Notes under the pieces: model-generated
Seen by the model: only the letters and a program-made list of their open reading frames with translations
What the model was told of the DNA's origin: nothing
Databases searched by the model: none
Program-made: the position numbers and the translations under genes
In this document: positions 30,400-42,311 of the stretch, one piece after another
Position numbering within the stretch: position 1 is the first letter of the stretch
Layout of the letters: each line of letters opens with the position of its first letter
Source of the DNA: Fulvia fulva
Lineage: Eukaryota > Ascomycota > Dothideomycetes > Mycosphaerellales > Mycosphaerellaceae
Length of the DNA stretch: 64,000 nucleotides
Direction of reading: 5' to 3'
Assembly: GCF_020509005.1 (NCBI RefSeq)
Contig: NC_063014.1
Location: 1,364,001 to 1,428,000 of the forward strand

Positions 30400-32027
30400 G
30401 ATCGTTATTTTCGAATAGATTGGATCGTTGACTGCAACAGGAAAGGTATCGGAGTCCAATAGGTGCTGCTTGAGTATAGCGACAAAGGCGATCAAAAAGC
30501 AAGAGCCTGCAAATTGGGTATCAAGGACGAGATAGTTTGACTTAGCCGCAGGTGAGATACGTCCTGAGCTGCGCCCTCTGAAAGATTCTTATAACCCGTC
30601 AGCTCTCCTCTGCGTTTTCTGTGTGACAGACCGATACAAGGTGGCGGCGTTGTCAACAGCATGCTCCCGTCTTCTCAGCTGTCGGGCATGCACACACCCA
30701 TCGAGCGTGTGAGAGGAAAGATGGTGACAGAGCAGGGCCGTCGTTGGTATGCGTGCCCACCTAACGGCTGTCTGCCGCAGTCAAAGGGACAAACCACCAC
30801 GACGGGGTAAACGATTCGAGCGCCCACGGCCGTCGTCCTGCTCATGCATGTTTGCAGTAGCCCAGTGGATCGGCGCGCGTAGCCTTGGACCGAACCGAGA
30901 CAGGTTGCCGTGAGAGGGACAAATGGTTCATAGATCACATATACGTGGAGAGGTGCTCACGAGGACATTGGGCATAGCTGACCCGCCTATCCAAGGCGCA
31001 AATGGTCATATCAGCATGATGGCCACAAGAAGGAACTGCTATCTGCCGTGTGCACCAGGCATCGTTCATGCAATGATCCTACGCGGGCGGAGGATAGGTC
31101 CAGCAAGGTAGCGTGGTGCATCAAACTACTGCACAGTCCAGTGACGTGTCTGATGGCTCCCTCCAAGCCCAGCACCCGAGAAAAGACAGCTACTGGTTAT
31201 GACGTCCGGATGCAGTAGAGAAGGAGACCTCCAGTGGGATGGGCAAACTTCTGGCACTGTTTGTGGGTGTACACAGTCTCATCTTGCGTCGGGCGCGCAA
31301 ACCATGACTGTTACACATTAGATATGTTTACGGGTTCCTGCGATTTGACAGTCCCGGCCGGTGCACTGCGTGTTGGGCTCGCCGCTCGTGGAGCATGCAT
31401 CTACAGGGATGGACAATTGGAGACCTGCAGCTCTGAGCAGAGCTGCGGAGCGAAAGGTGCAGAAAAGCTAGAGCTAGAGCGAGAGTTCAAGCGGCGAGGT
31501 GGGATCGTTCAAGTGCCGATGCTGCGGAAGGCGTTGGTGGCGCTCTTCCGGCACGCCTCATACACACAGTACAGTGATCCGAAAACTGCGTGGGACGTGC
31601 TGTCAAATCGATCCGCATTTCAAGCATGTCCCGATGTCAAACGCCTAGCAAACAAATCGCTTCGGCGATGCCCATGTTCCTATCTGAGCACAATGCTCCA
31701 CTCGCTCTGCATACTGTATCTGCAATGCTATGCGTGCCGTCCGCAGCTGTACCAAGATCAAACCAAATACTTGTTCTTCACATGGCGATCAGTCACGAGA
31801 GGCTCAAACACCCGCCGGAAAGGTGCAGGAAGTAAGTCTCAGTGGAACATGCCGTTGCTCTGACCGCCCACGAAATGTTGAGGCGAGTGACAAGAACGGC
31901 CACAATCGACTGTGCCACCCGCCAGAGAGGACACTGCGCAGCCTCACACCGCAAAGGGGAGTGTTGCACAGTGAGACCGTTCCCGATCTTCGCCAGCCAC
32001 CAATCCCAGGGAAAGTGAGGTCTTTCA
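30400..32027. other. intergenic region of about 1.6 kb without an assignable gene
   Basis: Contains the dsRBD-gene promoter (left) and the 3' flank of the next minus-strand gene (right). The longest frame is 209 codons at 31234-31863 on the plus strand. It is Cys-rich and starts with a weakly hydrophobic stretch, but lacks a clear signal peptide and a recognisable family, so I do not call it. Confidence 0.4.
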
Positions 32028-33539
32028 TCACCAGTTGTTGCTTGACTGCCTGACCGCAGCCCGGGTTCCACTCGCACTTGACGGTCCGGCACTGCTGGAC
32101 GGCCGGCTGCTGTGAGATGGTTGCCGGCTACGTTGACCGCCTCCTTCGCGCTTGAACATCTCGTTGATCAGGCGCTTGGGGCCAACATACTCAATTCCCA
32201 TTTGAAGCTTTGGAATGAGCAGCTGTTTCGAATCGCGCGCGTGGAAGCGCGCTTTGATGCTGTCATCGACAAGTGCCATCAACCCGGTAGCGATCACAAC
32301 ACTGAAGTACTGTCAGCAAGCCCCTGTAGTACGGTGGAGAATGACTTACTCTGCTACGTCTTTCTGACCACGGACAATGCTGTCATCCGCGATCCACATT
32401 GAGCATGGCGGTATCCAGCCACCTTTGCTCTGTTCTTCTTCCGCTTGGCCAGGTGTGGGTGGTGAAGGGATGATGTAGGCAAGCACTTCCTCACTGCCTG
32501 ACTTAATCAGATGATACGAGCACTGATTCAGTGGGTTATCTTTCTTGACAACACGCCTCCAAGCATAGGGAGTGCCCCAATACTCGAACTCATATCGCTT
32601 GTTGGCTTTGGTACCTGCTCGCCTGACGTCAAGTTGAGCATAGTTGCTGAATTCGAGCTTCACAGTGTGGGGATCCACGGCTTGCTGTGATTGTGCCGGA
32701 CTCTGCGATGCCTGCAGATAACGATCATCGCGATCCATGTCTAATGATGAATGGACGGAGCCATAACCTGAGTCGTTCCGTTTTAAGCTTGCCATGGTAG
32801 GACTTCTTTGCTCTGACCTGGACCGCATGCTGCTTAAAGCATTGCTGAGCGATCGTTGAAAGCTTGGTCTCTTTGGAGAAGCTGGCTTTTGCTGTTTTCG
32901 GGCAGAATGGCAGACTTCGCGACCTGAGTCTCTGCAATATCGGCGTAAGGAGAACTCTCGATCTCTGAGATCGTGCATTCGCAGATGGAATAGCGTCATA
33001 TCGCAGCGACGACCACCATGCATGGTTACTTCAGTATCGACACGCAAGTTCATGTTGCCATCCAAAGTCGCGTCGTCGTGGCGTATTGCCATTCTACGAT
33101 GAGACGGAAACAACTCTGAGAAGTCCGAGGGTGTTGCTGCGATCGCAGCTGGCTCGTACGGACGTGCTGTATACTGTGGCACCTCATACTCGGGCGTCTC
33201 CTCTGGGAGATCCTCTTCGCTCGGTACTGTCGAAGCGTACGTCTCTACTGACGCTCTTGGACTCTCTGGTGGAGCCTGTTCGGGAAAGTATCGGGATGTC
33301 GGTGGAGCTGCACTGTAGTCGTCGCAGGTGTTGTAATGAACCCGCGGTGGTCGTCTTGCGGAAGTGGCCGAGTATACGGTCGGCTGTGTCGAGTAGGACT
33401 TGTCGCTGCTGGAATGCGATCGTTGGTAAGAACGGTGAGATTCGCGGTCGGATTGGAAGGAGCGATCGCTGTGGTGAGCCATGCTGCCCGAGTAAGCCGA
33501 TCGGATGTCGTCGAGCTCAGGACGGTGGTGAAGCGCCAT
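32028..33539 (-). CDS. Hypothetical protein with disordered N terminus and ordered C-terminal domain
   Basis: Two exons: 33539-32350 and 32301-32028, with a 48-nt intron (GTAAGTCA..TACTTCAG); 487 residues. The first about 300 residues are Ser/Arg/Tyr-rich and disordered. The C-terminal part is ordered and crosses the splice site: VKLEFSNYAQLDVRRAGTKA, YEFEYWGTPYAWRRVVKKDN, SYHLIKSGSEEVLAYIIP, GGWIPPCSMWIADDSI, then DVADVVIATGLMALVDDSIK and a Ser-rich tail. The alternating aromatic/hydrophobic pattern suggests a beta-rich fold; a tubby/LOR-like fold is possible but I cannot confirm it. The intron join restores VVIATGLMALVDD in frame, which supports the model. Confidence 0.75.
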
Positions 33540-36500
33540 GTCGATAGTGCTCTAACAAGACGAGGTGAGGTCGAGTACATGGCACTCGCTGGATCGCTAG
33601 CCAGATCTGTCGCAGAGCTTCCAGACGGCGCCTACGCACGTGTATCGCAGAACACGGCAGATATCGTATGCGATGCAGGCAAGACTATGCGCTACAACAA
33701 CATATGCTGGCCGAGTCTGGCGCGGTGTGAGAGGAGGATTGCTGCTGTGCTCGCTTCCTGCTGGTCGTTGTCTGCGCGTCAGTCCAGCGCCACAGCTATG
33801 GTGTTGTTAAAGGAGGCGAGCATATTGTACGACGCCACATTCACGTCCCGCGTTCGCTGAAGGCGAAAGTGCGGCGGAGCACACAAGAAGAGTGAAGATT
33901 GTCGAGAGATGAATCCTACTGCGACTCGCGACTCGCTGGGATCTCTGCAGCAGTTGCAGTTCTACCCGCGCCTCGCAGCCGAGCATGGCTGATTGGATAT
34001 GCCACAACCTATGATAGCAATCACTTCCAAGGCAGCAGCCGCAAGGTTTCTCTCACACACCACCCCGGGCCACCAACGACTTTCACACTGAAGCCGCTGC
34101 ACTTGCATGCTTCCGAATCACGCGCTTCACGAACCGCTGATGGGATCATCGCCACTCATGTGGAGGAGAAAACGGTTGCAGCGTTGTTGCAATGTCCGCG
34201 CTTGTTCCATCCAACATCTCTCTCTCTTTCCACTCTCCAGCTTCCCGCTCACACCTGTTTCCCCGTCTCCTCTCCCCGTCTCCCTTCAACAGGCTGACTC
34301 TGAATTTCGCTGCGTGCGTGGCTGCGAGGCTTTGCTATCACTATCACATACATCGTTCCAGTGAGGTGAAGGCATCCGACGCGACCACTTCCTATTCGAC
34401 TGCTGTTCTTCCCCTCTAGGAGCTCCCTGCATCCTCAATCGCCGATCTGTGCATCATCAGGCATTCAGGCCTGCTCCCTACACGTGTTCGCACGGTCCGC
34501 TACGCGCTTTGGTGCCTGAAGGCAGACGTGAAGACTGATCGCTTCTGCTGCAGCAGAGTCAGCAACAGCTGAATGTTCATCGCAGAACTTGTGCTCCGTC
34601 AACATGCAAGATGCACACCAAATTCCAAAATTGGCTCCGTGCGACTTTGAGGTGCCCGTCACTGGTCAGGATGCAGTGCTACATTCAACAGCCCGCGGCT
34701 ATGCGATGTGATGAGCTGCAGCGCCAGCGGACCTTGCCCTGATGTCACGAGAGCTGCGAACTGCTCCCCAAAGCGCGTGAGAGATGACACGATCGAAGGA
34801 GATGCTCTTTGCGCATGCGTCTGCTACATGGACCATCCATGAGACGGCATCTCGGCGCAGACTAACTTCACCAACAAGCTGTTCCGCACTCCCAAGACTG
34901 GACATTTCCGCATGTGATATTTCCCAAGACACAAGAGCCTGCTTTCCAGCCCTGCTGAGAGCTTGAATCCTCCTAATGCTTGGACTTCTGCCTGTTCCCG
35001 CCTCACATAAAGTGACATGCACAAGATCGCACGAATGAACTCGCGGGTCATGTCTACTAATGGTGCGTAGACACTCAACCTGCAAGCTGCAAGGAAGCAG
35101 AAACAGTACGAACCACTTCTCACCCACGGCCATACTCCAATAAACACCTAGCGTGACTTCAGCCTCCAATCGGCCTATAAGCGTGGGCATGCTTCTTCAG
35201 CAGCATGCGCCATGGGTGAAGCTGGAAGCTGGTCGTCAAATCGGCCCGACTTCATGCCTGTGCCTTTGCTACTACTGTATGGTCATCGTCGGCAGAGGCA
35301 GAAGCGTCTTGTATGCTGCCACGCAGACACACTAACAGATTCTCTTCTGCCACGACGACCTTACGCCATCATGGCATCGGGCTGTGCCTGTGCAGGATCT
35401 GAGAAATCTTCCGATGCGAATGCTTCGCAGCTTTTCGAGGAAACTGGAAGAAGGTGGTCTGATAGGCCGCACACCGCGCTGGAGAATGGAGCTCATCGCT
35501 GCTACGACGCGGTGGGTGCGATACGACTTGGAAGGATCTCTTTACACTACCACTGGTGGAAGTACTGTATTCTGCTGCTTACCCATCGATCGTCGCGATG
35601 CAGGAAGGCCAACATGGAAGAGCAGGTAAAGACTGCTGGTCAAGCGTGGACGAATAAGACCCCCATATTCACAGGGCGCAGATCTACAGGGCCGCAACAG
35701 CCGTGTCTTTGCCTGAAGGCTGGAGCTTGAGGCTACCACATCGATGCGATCTGGGCGAGGCTTCTAATGCTGTGCGATGCGAACAGCTCCCGCCGAAGAA
35801 AGAATGATGATGACTCGGCATAACGAAACCATCAATGTCAACCCCGGGCAAGCTTGTGTTGTCTGAAGTGCATGTGGCCTTCGACGAGGATGCTGGGATT
35901 CGCGCGGCACCACGGTATCTGCCACCGACACGCCATCCCTTTGATATTTGGTAGACAAAACTAGAGATGGGATCTTGTGGCAGCCACTCGTACACAAGGT
36001 CGTGGACACATTGTGAACACATGGTCGAATGACGGCCCACGTGTGTCCACATCTCGAACCAGGGTAGTTCCTGCCTGATTGCCTGACCAAGGCCTCATAT
36101 TAGGCCTCCCAGGACCTGGCAAGGTCCCTAATTTATGTGGCCACACTGTGTCCGGTAGGTGGCTACACTTGTGGACACAGCGATGAAATGAATCCACCGG
36201 TGGAGTCCCTTCTCTAGACACAACTCAGCTTCTGAGTTCAGCCTCAAAACAAGGGCTTAAGCTGCATAGCCTTCACAAATTTGTCTGTGCAAGTCTGACA
36301 GCGACGGACCGGACCAGTCAGAATTTGTTGTTATCGAACAACGTTCAAAACTTAGACAGGGCCTCCGCACAGAGTTGCACCGACAAAAGGTGCAAAGGAA
36401 TGACATCGCTATACCGCTTGCCGTGGGCCATGGATGGTCCATGGCACTGTTGTGCTTGTACATGCTCCGGGACTTGCTGCGTTACAAGTTGAGTCACTGC

Positions 36501-36781
36501 ACGCCGTCAGTGATCCAGGTCCAAGACCCTTTCCCAGTGGAAGCAATCCCATCAAACGTGTTCAGCTTCCTGTGTCAATCGCCCGTCCCTGGATGAGTTA
36601 TCAACCATGACATGACGCTAAGATTTGCTTCTTGTTGGCTAAGATGAGGCGACAATGTTCGTACTGTACAACTCATACAAGCTCAACGATCGAATTGCTT
36701 CAGCCGTAAAACGTCAGGACACTGCTCTGTGCTTCGAGCTCATCGTTGCTCCCTCCTCTCGTGCTCACTTCTCGGCCAATC
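33540..36781. other. intergenic region of about 3.2 kb without an assignable gene
   Basis: No frame has a recognisable product. A C/T-rich stretch lies at about 34210-34290. The interval 36000-36205 has several GTGTCC/GGACAC copies in both orientations and a perfect 12-bp palindrome TCCACCGGTGGA at 36193-36204. The frame at 35212-35730 is open but has no family features. The sequence is not RIPed. Confidence 0.4.
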
Positions 36782-37236
36782 TCAGGTCCTCTCCCCTTTC
36801 TCACCACTCCGGCTTGAGAACCACATGCACCCTGCAAGTACCGCCGCACTCCCAAAATCAAAAGGTGCAGTCTTCGCCCATCCACCTCCTACGCTCAACA
36901 TCATTGACGCTGCACCTATCCGTCCAACGACAGCGAACCAATACACGGCCCAGTTGTCTTGGAGTGCACCGATGAGCTCGTAGCCCTTGATGGCGATCAA
37001 GCAGAAGGCTGTGTGAAAGTATCGTCAATAAAGGACTTCCAAGGGGATCAAGCCTCCTGCACATTACCTATGAAGCGTGCACTTGTTGCGTCAGGGATGC
37101 CTAGCATTTCCTGTGAAGAAGCAGGAGTGTAAAGGGCCGGGACTTGGATCGCTACGATTAGGGCAGAGTATAGAGCTGTGAAGATGGCGGGTGCTGTTGC
37201 TGGACGGCGGAGGCCTAGGGTGTTTGTTGCTGACAT
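36782..37236 (-). CDS. Small integral membrane protein, unknown function
   Basis: Two exons: 37236-37068 and 37008-36782, with a 59-nt intron (GTAATGTG..TTTCACACAG); 131 residues. About four hydrophobic segments are visible: APAIFTALYSALIVAIQVPA, FIAFCLIAIKGYELIGA, WAVYWFAVVGRIGAASMMLS and FGSAAVLAGCMWF. The C terminus is basic and polar. The splice join fuses ARFI to AFCLIAIKGYE and continues a membrane segment, which supports it. I do not recognise the family. The small size and near-complete burial suggest an organelle or plasma-membrane protein. Confidence 0.7.
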
Positions 37237-37572
37237 GATTAATGTGGAAGGCGAGCTCTTGGTGGGGTGCTAAGGGAGTAGTGTTGAGGTGGTAATGTTA
37301 ATCGCTGATTCCCATGCCGGTGTGAGGTGAGATCTATGTTATATTCTCGTCTATCACGTTCGGCCAGAGGCTGAGGGATCGTCCGGACATTCGATCTCGT
37401 CAATGGCCGGCTCTATGCATGCATCTTGGATTAGCTGACAAAGACTGGGTCCGGAGATATCAATTCTTGGCACGTGATACAGTTTGCTCCGGGTTGTGAT
37501 CCTTCTGATGCACCTTTCGGCTGCTGCAAAGTGTGGCGAGCCAATCTTAGTGTTGGGAACTACTGATGAAAT
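37237..37572. other. intergenic, small membrane protein promoter / ZNG1 3' flank
   Basis: 336 bp between two minus-strand genes. No further feature recognised. Confidence 0.35.
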
Positions 37573-38974
37573 TCATGCCGCATTTAAAGTCGTCTCCAAG
37601 CTGTTTTGGAATATCCTTTTGCTCTCCTCGCTTCCAATGTGCTTGCCGATCAGCACCATCTTACCTGTCTGGTGCTCTGCAGCCGCATTCTTTGCGTCAG
37701 CAGGGGGTCCGTCGGTGAGCTCAAAGATTTCCCTGACTCCTTGTAGCATCTTGATGCCACCGTTCTGCAGCGGTATGCGACCTTTGATTCTGTGGATCTC
37801 CCAGGTCGCAAGGCCTTTAGCGGTGTTCGCAACGTCCCGGCGAGGTAACCTCTCCTCCCACAAAACAGATCGTAGCCACCCATCCAGATTGATCATAGCT
37901 TTGTCACTCAACACAGGCAGGTCAAGAGTCATAGTCCCAATGGTCGGATCAAGATGACTGTGTCCTTTGGCTTTGCTGGCAGTCTCCAGCGCTTCAGCAG
38001 AAACATTGTCGTACGCGTGGAGGTCCAGCACTACGCCTTCCAGCTCCGGTACTTTGCTGTGGTCGGTGACATGGAAGTCGGCCAGTGCATTGATAGACCG
38101 GAGGCGGTCTTCCACTGCGGCAAGTTCGTCATCCGACACGATGTCTGCCTTGTTGATCACTATAACATCTGCATGTGATACCTGCAGATGTGCTGTAGAC
38201 ATGAGTTGGCCAACATGCTGCTCGTGCTCCTGGTCATCGTGAACTGCTTCGTCGCCGACGGGCTCGTCCAAACATTTCAAAATGTTCTTGGCATCCACGA
38301 GAGTAACGATCCCATCTAGATAGATGGTACTTCCCAGACCTTCGTCGACCCAGAAAATCGGTGCAATGTTCCCAGGATGTGCCAAGCCGGTCGTCTCAAG
38401 CAGGATGTAGTCGAATGAGCCCTGACGCTCCATCAAAGATTCGATGGCATTGACCCCTTGGTCCTTCACGGAGCAACAGATGCAGCCATTGGCAAGCTCG
38501 AGCCACTCTTCGACCTGCTGGTCACCCTGGTTCACGGTCAAGGACTTCTCAACGTCGCTGCTATTTCCAAACTCTGGCTGCTGTCAGAACCTATCGTGAC
38601 TTCTTCGTCCCGCTCACCCTACTAACCCACCGTTCAAGATGACAGCTATCTTCTTGCCATGGCGAGCCGTTAGGATGTAATTCAGCAGAGTAGTCTTGCC
38701 AGCTCCCAGATAACCTTCTGTGTGTCAGTCATATTGCCTCTCCAGCTGTCAGGTCGCTTCGACACGAGATTGTAATACGCCAACATGGACATCAAGCCTT
38801 GAACCTGAGATGTGGCTAGTGACAGGGCGGCATCATACCTGTGATGATGGTGATTGGCACTTTGGCAAGCTTGACGTCTTCCATTTTGGCGCTCAGGGTG
38901 GTCTCGTCCGGATCAGCAGCGCTCGCAGCGTATGTAGCGACGAGCAAAGGCGGTGCATCGTCATCTTCGTCCAT
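37573..38974 (-). CDS. ZNG1: COG0523/CobW-type G3E GTPase, zinc chaperone (ZNG1-like)
   Basis: Three exons: 38974-38839, 38714-38631, 38573-37573; 406 residues. The splice joins recreate the conserved [19 protein letters not shown] (Walker [10 protein letters not shown], residues 46-54) and [17 protein letters not shown]. The metal site CxCC is in [10 protein letters not shown] (Cys104-Cys107), followed by ETTGLAHPG and the guanine-binding NKAD (about 214-217). The CobW C-terminal domain ends with [20 protein letters not shown]. An Asp/His-rich insert ([10 protein letters not shown], about 185-194) may bind metal. The start [11 protein letters not shown] was chosen because the conserved part begins soon after. 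In eukaryotes ZNG1 delivers zinc to methionine aminopeptidase. Divergent from MOB3. Confidence 0.92.
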
Positions 38975-39288
38975 CCTGCGGCGTGCAACAACCCTAGTAA
39001 GGCGAGGGAGAGATCGAGATTCGCATCGAGGAATGTCCAGCAAGACGAAGTCGGCTGAGCTTACCGATTTCGACGGGCCCGGGCCGTTTTCCCCACAAGC
39101 CGAAAGCCGAACCTAGTCTCGCGTTCTGGTCGTAATAGAGTTTGAGAAGGCGCGTGCAGAACCACGAGTTCCGTCAAGGTGATGAAGTGAAGATGGAAGC
39201 CACGATCGGAAGCAGTCGGCATTGAATAACATAAAGGGTTTCCAGTAACCATAGGATAGGGACAGCCACATCCTCGACACCACCCACC
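38975..39288. promoter_or_regulatory. 314-bp shared promoter, ZNG1 / MOB3
   Basis: Head-to-head start codons 314 bp apart. The interval must contain both promoters. No specific site is identified. Confidence 0.5.
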
Positions 39289-40784
39289 ATGTCCGCACAA
39301 TCGCCGTCGTCCTCACCACGACTTCCCTCACCTCCGCCCATAGCTGAAGACCAAATCGGGCCAATGTCGCCTGGCGTGTCACTCTTCGAGGACCACGGCA
39401 AACTCCCGGGAGGCAGCAACCTCGACACCGGAGCAGCAAGACGTATTAGACCAGGCACGAGGTCAGCAGACATGGCAGAAGGACCCCCCCTGGTAGAGCT
39501 TCAAGAGGTGTGATGTGATGTGACATGACCTGCTTGCGGCGCTGGACTGACAGCGGATCACAGATCGATTCGGCATTCCAACTCACAGAGCATCTGAAAG
39601 CTCTATATTACCACCACACACATCCACCAGAGTCCAACGAAGTCAGAGCCATCACCAAAGAGCTAGCACAACAACTCGCTGAACCACCAACCAATACCAC
39701 CGGAGCGATATGGTTATACGAGCTCGGCCGCTTCCTTGTACAGAAAAGCAACGCCTTCATCGTCGCCTTGTTCGCAGACAGCCCGCCCTGCAGCTTGCAG
39801 ACATGTCCGGAGATGCGGGCCAGTGAGTGGCAGTACCTCTGTGCAGTCCACGATCCTCCTAAGAGCTGTTCTGCTATTGATTACTGCTGCCACACCCTAG
39901 ACTGGGCAGCCGGGTCGTTGACGAGCAGCAAGATGTTTCCCTCTCGTCTGGGCTTGGGAAGTGGTGGTGCTGGCGGTACCGACAAGTTCTTGAACCAGCA
40001 GATGAAGGAGATCACAAACATATTCCGCCGCGTATATCGCATCTACGCCCACGCCTGGTTTCAGCATCGAGACATGTTCTGGAAGATCGAAGGCAGAACA
40101 GGACTATACATCTTCTTCAAGACCGTGTGCGATCGATACAATCTGATTCAACCAGAGAACTACACAATTCCCGCAGAAGCAGAAGGTCTCGAGCCGGCAG
40201 AGTCTACCGAGCAACAAGAGACGGAAGCCAGACCTCGCCCGACTTCGATCCTACCAAGGCCAGGCGAGCTGGGTGAAGAGAAGGGCTTCGAACAAGAGCC
40301 AGCAGGCAATACCCAACTCTCCTCGGGAGGCACCACGAAGTATCATGCACGCCAGCCGAGCGATATGTCGGTAACCAACCCAATCCAAGAAGAGGCCGAG
40401 GAAGAGGATGACCAGGGTGATGCAAAGCCCAATCCAGATCGATCATCGACAATCCTACATGATTCGGAACACAAGCCTCACGAGAAAGTAGTCGAGGTGA
40501 AGGATGAATTGCACGCGGCGGAGTCCGAATTCCCGGAAGAGCCACAACCGCAGTCAAGCCTGAGCCGGAGTGACACCGTCAAGCCGGAGAAGCAGGCCGT
40601 GAAAGAGGTAGAGCGGGAGCGAGAGGAAGAGGAAGCGGCGGCCGACAGCACAGTCATCTTGCACGATAGCACGGAGGCAACGAAGCCAAGAAGTGATGAG
40701 CCCGAGATCAAGGTTGAGGCCGTCGAGCCAGCCGAGTCGCCTGCAGCGAGTGAGGAGGAAGCTGGAAAGAGTGTCGAGGACTGA
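39289..40784 (+). CDS. MOB3: MOB-family protein, phocein/MOB3 type (STRIPAK component) with long acidic tail
   Basis: Two exons: 39289-39507 and 39564-40784 (56-nt intron); 479 residues. The N-terminal RRIRPGTRSADM and the Mob fold match phocein (MOB4) better than Mob1/Mob2. The zinc ligands are CSLQTC (Cys149, Cys154) and HAWFQH (His236, His241). The signature segments SAIDYCCHTLDWAAGSLTSS, FPSRLGLG and IFRRVYRIYAHAWFQHRDMF are clear. In filamentous fungi MOB3 is part of the STRIPAK complex, needed for fruiting-body development and cell fusion. The last about 200 residues form a Glu/Lys/Pro/Ser-rich disordered tail absent from animal phocein. The ATG context (caccATGtc) is good. Confidence 0.93.
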
Positions 40785-41202
40785 AACGAAAGGACGACCA
40801 TGAAGCATACGATACCCTACGACGATGTCCCGCTGTTGATAGAGCGGCTAAAAGCATCATAATACGGTCTAAGAGCCATCTCAAGATCTCCGAAACGTTC
40901 GAGTATTCCCGTGGCGCAGAAAGTCGCTACGACTGGATACCTGGGAGAGTATCTCCATGCACATCGTCTGCACCAAGCACCTCGAGGCGTGCACGGAGAT
41001 GTGACGTCAAATATCTCTCGCGAAAAGCCGCTCGATTTTGCATGTACTCGAAGTCACCCCACTCTTCTCCCATCTGGCGTTGACTTCCTTTCCCAACTGC
41101 GCAGAAACATGTATCTTGACTAGCAGCTTCGAGAAAGGTACGCTTTCAATCGTCACCACTTACAGGGACTCCAAACTAACCAGACTATAGCCAGCTTGCA
41201 TC
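40785..41202. other. intergenic, MOB3 3' flank / F-box-like gene promoter
   Basis: About 0.4 kb without recognisable coding sequence. Confidence 0.35.
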
Positions 41203-41703
41203 ATGGCCGCCAAAGCAGCAACATTCGCAATCGTCGAGCTCCTCGAACTCATTCTCGTTAACTCGCCACTCGGATCCATCTTTACTGCCACTCAAGTCTG
41301 CCGAACCTGGCGCGAGACTGTCGAACGGGCCCACGCCCTCCGCCGCCGCCTCCTTACCGATCAGCTTCTCGATGGCGGCGACCTCCTGCCGCTGCACATG
41401 CTCTCGATTTCTTGCAACTCCCAAGGTCTCCATACGCATGACTCATATCTTCGCACCACTTCCGCGGGCGGTCATTTGCTGCTCCACATTGGTCCAGACG
41501 ACAAGCTGCTTGTTCTCTTCGCGCCTAGTGGTGGTGAACAGCAGCTGAAGTTTCTCGACATTGAACGTAGTCAAGCGGCATATAGTCAGCATCACCCATG
41601 GCTTTGGTCACTCAGCTTATTCGGTGATGATGGTACGCTAGTCACTCGTAAGGCCCTGAGGAACAATGGAATAGATGTCTACATCCGGAAGGTTCTCCAG
41701 TAA
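41203..41703 (+). CDS. Short F-box-like protein
   Basis: 166-residue frame with start context tgcatcATGgcc. The N-terminal 45 residues fit a divergent F-box: VELLELILVNSPLGSIFTAT then QVCRTWRETVERAHALRRRL, where the VCRTWR segment is the typical F-box end. The remainder (SISCNSQGLHTHDSYLRTTS, HLLLHIGPDDKLLVLFAPSG) is beta-like and short. Such short F-box proteins are abundant in ascomycetes and usually have no known substrate. It is the last host gene before the transposon island and could be a fragment of a longer gene, but it has its own start and stop. Confidence 0.72.
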   Translation: MAAKAATFAIVELLELILVNSPLGSIFTATQVCRTWRETVERAHALRRRLLTDQLLDGGDLLPLHMLSISCNSQGLHTHDSYLRTTSAGGHLLLHIGPDDKLLVLFAPSGGEQQLKFLDIERSQAAYSQHHPWLWSLSLFGDDGTLVTRKALRNNGIDVYIRKVLQ

Positions 41704-42311
41704 TATCGACTGGTGGCGAGTCTAAGGGTTCCGAGGAGGCTCGCAGCGGCGGCAACGAGTCAACGATTTGTTGGAGGAGGGTGCTGCGCTCTTTGTCAAG
41801 TCATACACCCACGGGAAGACACTCTCTGCGAGCAGGCAAGTTCGAGAATGTTTGTGTGCTGCACGGACTGTCGAAGGTCTTGCGTAAGTAAATCTGCGGC
41901 GCACATCGCCTGCACACCGCTGCCACCTCACCTCGGAGCATTGCGTGTGACCTTGACTTTCTGGAGCCGTGTCTGCGGTGAAAAAGAGCAACAGTAAGTA
42001 GTGCGTAGGCATACAGAATCGTGCTTCATACAAACAGAATTATCCCGACCCAACGCAAATGCGAGCCCATACCAAGTCAATGACCCTTGGCCTCAGCAGC
42101 CAAGCCAAACCTCAGTAAGCTCATCTTTAAGCGAAGGGTAGCTTGGAAGGCACCGAGAGCGAGCGCTATTCGTACCGTAGGGAGCTTGCGACCGTAGGTT
42201 AACGACGTTAGCGAGCGAAGGTGTCTAGAAACCGCCCGTAGCGATAACCATAATTATTCGTAGCATTAACTTCCTCGTAGATAGAATACTAGAGAGCTAC
42301 GTATATATAGA
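41704..42311. other. boundary between gene region and transposon island
   Basis: To about 42,120 the composition is normal. After that the sequence changes to CpA/TpG-poor, TpA-rich DNA typical of RIP. No host gene is seen. The frame at 41713-41997 shows no family features. Confidence 0.45.

Noticed and set aside
31234..31863. 209-codon plus-strand frame, Cys-rich, possible secreted effector
   Set aside because: The start is not a convincing signal peptide, composition is that of chance frames in this GC-rich DNA, and no family or splice evidence supports it.
33336..33860. 174-codon plus-strand frame antisense to the Ser-rich two-exon gene
   Set aside because: Lies opposite a better-supported coding exon; typical antisense shadow.
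35212..35730. 172-codon plus-strand frame
   Set aside because: No recognisable domain, poor start context, and several equally long overlapping frames in the same interval.
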